Below, piece by piece: positions 7,861 through 9,806 of a stretch of DNA of 9,806 bases. The notes beneath the pieces are model-generated. The model searched no databases. It worked only from the letters and a program-made list of their open reading frames with translations, and had not been told where the DNA came from. Source of the DNA: an uncultured Phycisphaerae bacterium (lineage in GTDB: Bacteria; Planctomycetota; Phycisphaerae; Phycisphaerales; SM1A02); assembly GCA_937899935.1 (NCBI GenBank), contig CALCOW010000012.1:1-9806 (forward strand), read 5' to 3'. A program made the translations under genes and the position numbers. Within the stretch, counting starts at the first letter, position 1. Each line of letters opens with the position of its first letter.

Positions 7861-7884
7861 GTCGTTAGTTCCTTGTGATCGCGA

Positions 7885-8568
7885 TTAGACAGCAACCTGT
7901 ATTGCTGGTGTCATCGTGCCACTAATGACGCAATTTTTTATGAATTCACCCTTGGTGACCGCTGGTCTGGCCTTATCAATGATGGAGAAGAAGAAGTTAA
8001 AGTTTTCCAGCAGGTCTGCTTCATCAAAGCTCATTTTTCCAATCACACAATGGATATTGCCAGTGTCATCGTTTCGGTACTCGATCTTGCCAGCGCTGTA
8101 CTCGGTGACCGCCGTCGCAACATCCGCAGTGACTGTTCCGGCCTTTGGTGATGGCATAAGCCCTTTTGGGCCTAGCACGCGGCCAAGCTTGCTTACGACA
8201 CGCATCATGTCAGGAGAAGCGACCGCGACATCAAATTCAAACCAGCCACCGGCTACTTTTTCAACCAAACTCTCTCCACCAGCTTCGACGGCTCCAGCAG
8301 CTTTTGCTGCTTCGACTTTATCATCGCCACAAAAGCAAATGACACGTGCGGTTTTACCAACTCCCTTGGGCATTGATACGGAGCCACGAATTTGTTGATC
8401 TGCCTGCCGTGGATCGATTGCCAGATGCATGCAGCACTCTACGGTCTGGTCAAAAGAAGGGCCTTTAAAAGATTTAAGGACCTTCATTGCAGTTGCCGCA
8501 GATTGTGGGCCTTCATATTGGTCTGCAATGGCTCTGTTCGCCTTCGCTCTTTTACTGAATGCTGCCAT
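7885..8568 (-). CDS. rplA: 50S ribosomal protein L1
   Basis: L1 forms the mobile stalk beside the E site of the large subunit and helps release deacylated tRNA. In many bacteria it also represses the rplK-rplA mRNA by binding a leader that mimics its 23S rRNA site. The protein is 227 residues, close to the E. coli 234. The signature LGRVLGPKGLMPSPKAGT occupies 128-145, within the region inserted as domain II. The two-part domain I is seen at the N-terminus (from about residue 38, FDQTVE) and at the C-terminus (IGKMSF to SGTMTPAI). The start ATG (8568-8566) is one base after the rplK stop (TGA C ATG), so translation is probably coupled to rplK. Nothing odd in the sequence. Confidence 0.97.
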   Translation of the reverse strand: MAAFSKRAKANRAIADQYEGPQSAATAMKVLKSFKGPSFDQTVECCMHLAIDPRQADQQIRGSVSMPKGVGKTARVICFCGDDKVEAAKAAGAVEAGGESLVEKVAGGWFEFDVAVASPDMMRVVSKLGRVLGPKGLMPSPKAGTVTADVATAVTEYSAGKIEYRNDDTGNIHCVIGKMSFDEADLLENFNFFFSIIDKARPAVTKGEFIKNCVISGTMTPAIQVAV

Positions 8569-8569
8569 G

Positions 8570-8998
8570 TCAGAGTCCCTTCACAGCGACGCCCATCGAT
8601 CGGGCCGTGCCTGCAATTACGTGCATGGCAGCTTCAACGCTACCTGCATTTAGATCCGCCATTTTCTCTTCTGCAATTGCTCGCAATTGATCAGCATTGA
8701 TGGTGCCAACCTCAATCGTACCTGGCGCTGTTGAACCCTTATCGAGTCCGAGCGCATCGCGCACTAATACGGAAGCAGGTGATGACTTAATTTCAAACTC
8801 AAAGGTACGATCTTGGAAGACCGTAATGACACAGCCAACAACTTTGCCGTTGAGTTCTTTGGTGCGTTCGTTAAACGCTTGAATGAACTGGCCAGGATTG
8901 ACGCCGTTGGCGCCCAAAGCTGGGCCCAGTGGCGGGGCAGGTGTTGCCTGACCTCCTGGTGCAGTGACTTTAAAAACCTTGGTTATCTGCTTGGCCAT
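8570..8998 (-). CDS. rplK: 50S ribosomal protein L11
   Basis: L11 binds the GTPase-associated region of 23S rRNA, with L10/L12, and takes part in factor binding and stringent-response signalling by RelA-type enzymes. The protein is 142 residues, the normal length. The proline-rich N-terminal segment involved in thiostrepton and rRNA contacts is clear (GGQATPAPPLGPALGANGVN, residues 15-34). The C-terminal rRNA-binding domain includes GTIEVGTINADQLRAIA and ends GVAVKGL. The start is ATG 8998, giving MAKQITKVF. An in-frame GTG at 9004 overlaps the Shine-Dalgarno sequence itself and is rejected. It is the first gene of the cluster in this window; no nusG or secE lies directly upstream. It ends one base before rplA. 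Confidence 0.97.
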   Translation of the reverse strand: MAKQITKVFKVTAPGGQATPAPPLGPALGANGVNPGQFIQAFNERTKELNGKVVGCVITVFQDRTFEFEIKSSPASVLVRDALGLDKGSTAPGTIEVGTINADQLRAIAEEKMADLNAGSVEAAMHVIAGTARSMGVAVKGL

Positions 8999-9002
8999 AA
9001 AC

Positions 9003-9010
9003 ACCTCCTT
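9003..9010 (-). promoter_or_regulatory. Strong ribosome binding site of rplK
   Basis: The minus strand reads AAGGAGGT, a near-perfect anti-Shine-Dalgarno match. Five bases separate GGAGG from the ATG at 8998. It decides between that ATG and the in-frame GTG at 9004. It lies about 19 bases after the hairpin at 9029-9056. Confidence 0.85.
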
Positions 9011-9028
9011 AAACCTCCCACACCCGCA

Positions 9029-9056
9029 GGCTGAATCTCCAGCGATTCAACCAGCC
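9029..9056 (-). promoter_or_regulatory. Bulged stem-loop just upstream of the rplK ribosome binding site
   Basis: In rplK leader RNA, GGCU (9056-9053) pairs with AGCC (9032-9029) and GAAUC (9048-9044) pairs with GAUUC (9037-9033). The loop is 6 bases, and an asymmetric bulge GGUU lies on the 5' side. A bulged stem next to the ribosome binding site is a plausible place for L1 autoregulation, which is established for this operon in E. coli. I could not match it to a known L1 motif, so the regulatory role is inference. Confidence 0.4.
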
Positions 9057-9061
9057 TCACC

Positions 9062-9073
9062 CTCTGGCCAGAG
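9062..9073. repeat. 12-bp perfect palindrome CTCTGGCCAGAG
   Basis: Perfect dyad in the rplK upstream region, 64 bases before the rplK start. As RNA it makes only a 4-bp stem with a GGCC loop. As DNA it could be a dimeric-protein site, though a position inside a transcribed leader would make that less typical. Confidence 0.35.
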
Positions 9074-9082
9074 AGTGGCATT

Positions 9083-9116
9083 GACACGGGCGTGGTGCCT
9101 TCGGCATCGACGTGTC
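9083..9116 (-). promoter_or_regulatory. Nested stem-loop in the putative rplK leader
   Basis: GACACG (9116-9111 in RNA) pairs with CGUGUC (9088-9083). Inside it UGCC (9106-9103) pairs with GGCA (9099-9096) around a GAA loop, with unequal internal-loop arms of 4 and 7 bases. The outer stem can gain two A-U pairs across one bulged base. Two helices joined by an asymmetric internal loop is the general shape of L1 binding sites, but the base identities were not shown to match. Confidence 0.4.
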
Positions 9117-9178
9117 GAACGAGGCAGGATACCCATATTGGGCGTTTCTGCAACCAGGGAATGAGGTTTCTAGAACCA

Positions 9179-9221
9179 CCAGCCCAGCCCTAATGGCTCG
9201 AGCTACCATGAATCTGGCTGG
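9179..9221 (-). promoter_or_regulatory. Two-tier imperfect stem-loop upstream of rplK
   Basis: In minus-strand RNA, CCAGCCAG (9221-9214) pairs with CU-GGCUGG (9187-9179, one bulged base). An inner AUGG/CCAU stem (9209-9206 with 9196-9193) closes over a segment containing the self-complementary GCTCGAGC. It belongs to the leader only if the promoter lies upstream of about 9221, which I could not confirm. Confidence 0.35.
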
Positions 9222-9286
9222 TCAATCGCAGCACTGAGGAGGGTTTTAGAACGGCTTTTTTTTAGTATCAGAGTGCCATCGAGCAG

Positions 9287-9298
9287 CCTAATATTAGG
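9287..9298. repeat. 12-bp perfect palindrome CCTAATATTAGG
   Basis: Perfect AT-centred dyad in the middle of the divergent region, about 170 bases from the plus-strand start and 290 from rplK. Its form (short perfect palindrome between divergent genes) suits an operator for a dimeric regulator. No promoter boxes were placed around it with confidence. Confidence 0.35.
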
Positions 9299-9398
9299 GT
9301 TTGATGAAAGAGACGGCCTAAACTCAGAGACTAGGGCTGGACCTCATGGGAAGTGCGCCGTATATCAGTAAGTGAGAATAAGTTAGATAGAAGGGAGC

Positions 9399-9418
9399 CC
9401 AGGCCGCTGGCGGCTTGG
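9399..9418 (+). promoter_or_regulatory. GC-rich hairpin upstream of the exported-protein gene
   Basis: CCAGGCCG (9399-9406) pairs with CGGCTTGG (9411-9418), an 8-bp stem with one G-U pair and a CTGG loop. It starts 71 bases before the ATG at 9470. No T-run follows on either strand, so it is not an intrinsic terminator. If transcribed it is a 5' untranslated hairpin that could affect stability or translation. Confidence 0.35.
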
Positions 9419-9453
9419 ATCCAACAGGGGTGAGCCTGCGGTGCCAGATCCGC

Positions 9454-9460
9454 GGGGGAG
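9454..9460 (+). promoter_or_regulatory. Ribosome binding site of the exported-protein gene
   Basis: GGGGGAG lies 9 bases before the ATG at 9470. An in-frame TAG at 9461-9463 directly upstream rules out a longer product, so this start is secure. Confidence 0.65.
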
Positions 9461-9469
9461 TAGTCAATT

Positions 9470-9806
9470 ATGGTCTATAGCATTCGAAATTATCTCGTGG
9501 CGACTGTTCTGTTCGTATTTTGTTCGGCATTTGCGGGTTCCGCCGTTGGGCAGGAAGCTAGCTGGACAGAGGATAAGAAAGACGATGCTGGCAGTGGCCC
9601 TCGTGAGGCACAGCGAACGCGCGGATCGGGTGACTGTAAGAAGGTTACTGGCAGCACACTCTCAGCGGCCGTGAGTGGATTTGGCGGAGGTGCAGGGCGA
9701 TCTGGTTCACAAGACACGGAAGACCTTTTTGTCATTTGGGTTGCGAATCCTGAGAAGTTCAACGTGTCTTTACAGAATGCTGATGACGGCTTTGCCAACT
9801 TTGCCA
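9470..9806 (+). CDS. Exported protein of unknown function (3' end beyond window)
   Basis: 112 codons are visible and the frame is still open at the window edge. The protein starts MVYSIRNYLVATVLFVFCSA, then AGSAVGQEA: a short positive N-region (one Arg), a hydrophobic core at about 9-22 and a likely signal-peptidase site near residues 25-30. C18 is not in a lipoprotein box. A low-complexity, charged and Gly/Ser-rich segment follows (about 30-83). Then comes a hydrophobic stretch, TEDLFVIWVANPEKF, and NADDGFANFA at the edge. That part recalls the 'D-hydrophobic-F-I-x-V-x-x-P' segment of secreted planctomycete or pre-peptidase-like beta domains; this is recall, not a search. It is divergent from rplK and probably functionally unrelated. 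Exported is well supported; function is unknown. Confidence 0.7.
   Translation, partial: MVYSIRNYLVATVLFVFCSAFAGSAVGQEASWTEDKKDDAGSGPREAQRTRGSGDCKKVTGSTLSAAVSGFGGGAGRSGSQDTEDLFVIWVANPEKFNVSLQNADDGFANFA

Larger units (their letters stand above)
9011..9453. other. Divergent intergenic region between rplK and the exported-protein gene
   Basis: About 440 bases with no convincing protein or tRNA gene on either strand. It must hold the promoter of the ribosomal-protein cluster (minus) and that of the plus-strand gene. I found no site with good -35 and -10 boxes at proper spacing. It is rich in inverted repeats: 9029-9056, 9062-9073, 9083-9116, 9132-9142 (CCCA/TGGG), 9165-9177 (centred on TTCTAGAA), 9179-9221, 9287-9298 and 9399-9418. 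A run of eight A on the minus strand (9263-9256) could act as an upstream promoter element. Structures on the rplK side suggest a folded leader RNA. Confidence 0.5.

Noticed and set aside
7916..8398. Plus-strand open frame of 160 codons opposite rplA
   Set aside because: Entirely antisense to a clearly conserved gene; its Ser/Ala/Pro-rich product is typical of a shadow frame.
8999..9004. In-frame GTG at 9004 as the rplK start
   Set aside because: It overlaps the Shine-Dalgarno sequence. The ATG at 8998 has ideal spacing and gives a normal L11 N-terminus.
9081..9086. Perfect TTGACA on the plus strand
   Set aside because: No -10-like box lies 15-19 bases downstream, and the hexamer forms part of the inverted repeat at 9083-9116.
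9125..9152. Possible rplK promoter TTGCAG-16-TATCCT on the minus strand
   Set aside because: Only 3 of 6 and 4 of 6 matches to the sigma-70-type boxes; not better than chance in a 440-base region.
9256..9263. T8 run on the plus strand as an intrinsic terminator
   Set aside because: No GC-rich hairpin directly precedes it and no plus-strand gene ends upstream. As an A8 run on the minus strand it may instead be part of a promoter upstream element.
9441..9674. Plus-strand frame of 77 codons starting with GTG at 9441 that overlaps the exported-protein start
   Set aside because: It is in another frame, ends at 9674, is Arg-rich and lacks a signal peptide. The frame starting at 9470 stays open and reads as an exported protein.
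9490..9798. Minus-strand open frame of 102 codons opposite the exported-protein gene
   Set aside because: The plus-strand frame has a signal peptide, a ribosome binding site and an upstream stop. The minus-strand product has no such support.

Overview
The window carries the conserved ribosomal-protein and RNA-polymerase cluster on the minus strand, in transcription order rplK (L11), rplA (L1), rplJ (L10), rplL (L7/L12), rpoB and rpoC. rpoC runs off the left edge after about 862 codons. At the right edge a single plus-strand gene points away from the cluster. It encodes an exported protein of unknown function and is cut by the window end. No mobile element, CRISPR array, tRNA, rRNA or phage gene was seen.

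The organism is probably a planctomycete-like bacterium, perhaps of the Phycisphaerae. This rests on how the RpoB and RpoC sequences read from memory (for example the RpoC N-terminal stretch around WSFGEVKKPETINYRTYRP and the RpoB stretch [21 protein letters not shown]). It also rests on the divergent protein, whose signal peptide ends in AVGQEA and whose later segment (TEDLFVIWVANPEKF) recalls secreted planctomycete proteins. This is inference; no search was run. Base composition looks balanced, and no gene stands out as foreign.

Layout from right to left along the operon: 9470-9806 (+) is the exported protein. 9011-9453 is a divergent intergenic region with no convincing gene but many inverted repeats, several of which would fold in an rplK leader RNA. 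rplK and rplA are separated by one base. rplA and rplJ are 24 bases apart. rplJ and rplL are separated by 111 bases holding a terminator-like element and two small hairpins. rplL and rpoB are separated by 320 bases holding a long imperfect stem-loop and smaller hairpins. rpoB and rpoC are 63 bases apart.

The genes supply the ribosomal L1 stalk, the L11/L10/L12 GTPase-associated stalk, and the two catalytic subunits of RNA polymerase. The untranslated gaps fall where such operons usually adjust output: ahead of L11/L1 (L1 feedback), ahead of L7/L12 (needed in several copies per ribosome), and between L12 and beta (attenuation or processing). The coding content is ordinary housekeeping. I see no new multi-gene system. 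The points worth a second look are the structured untranslated regions, the unknown divergent gene, a non-standard rifampicin-pocket sequence in RpoB and a glycine-rich L7/L12 hinge.
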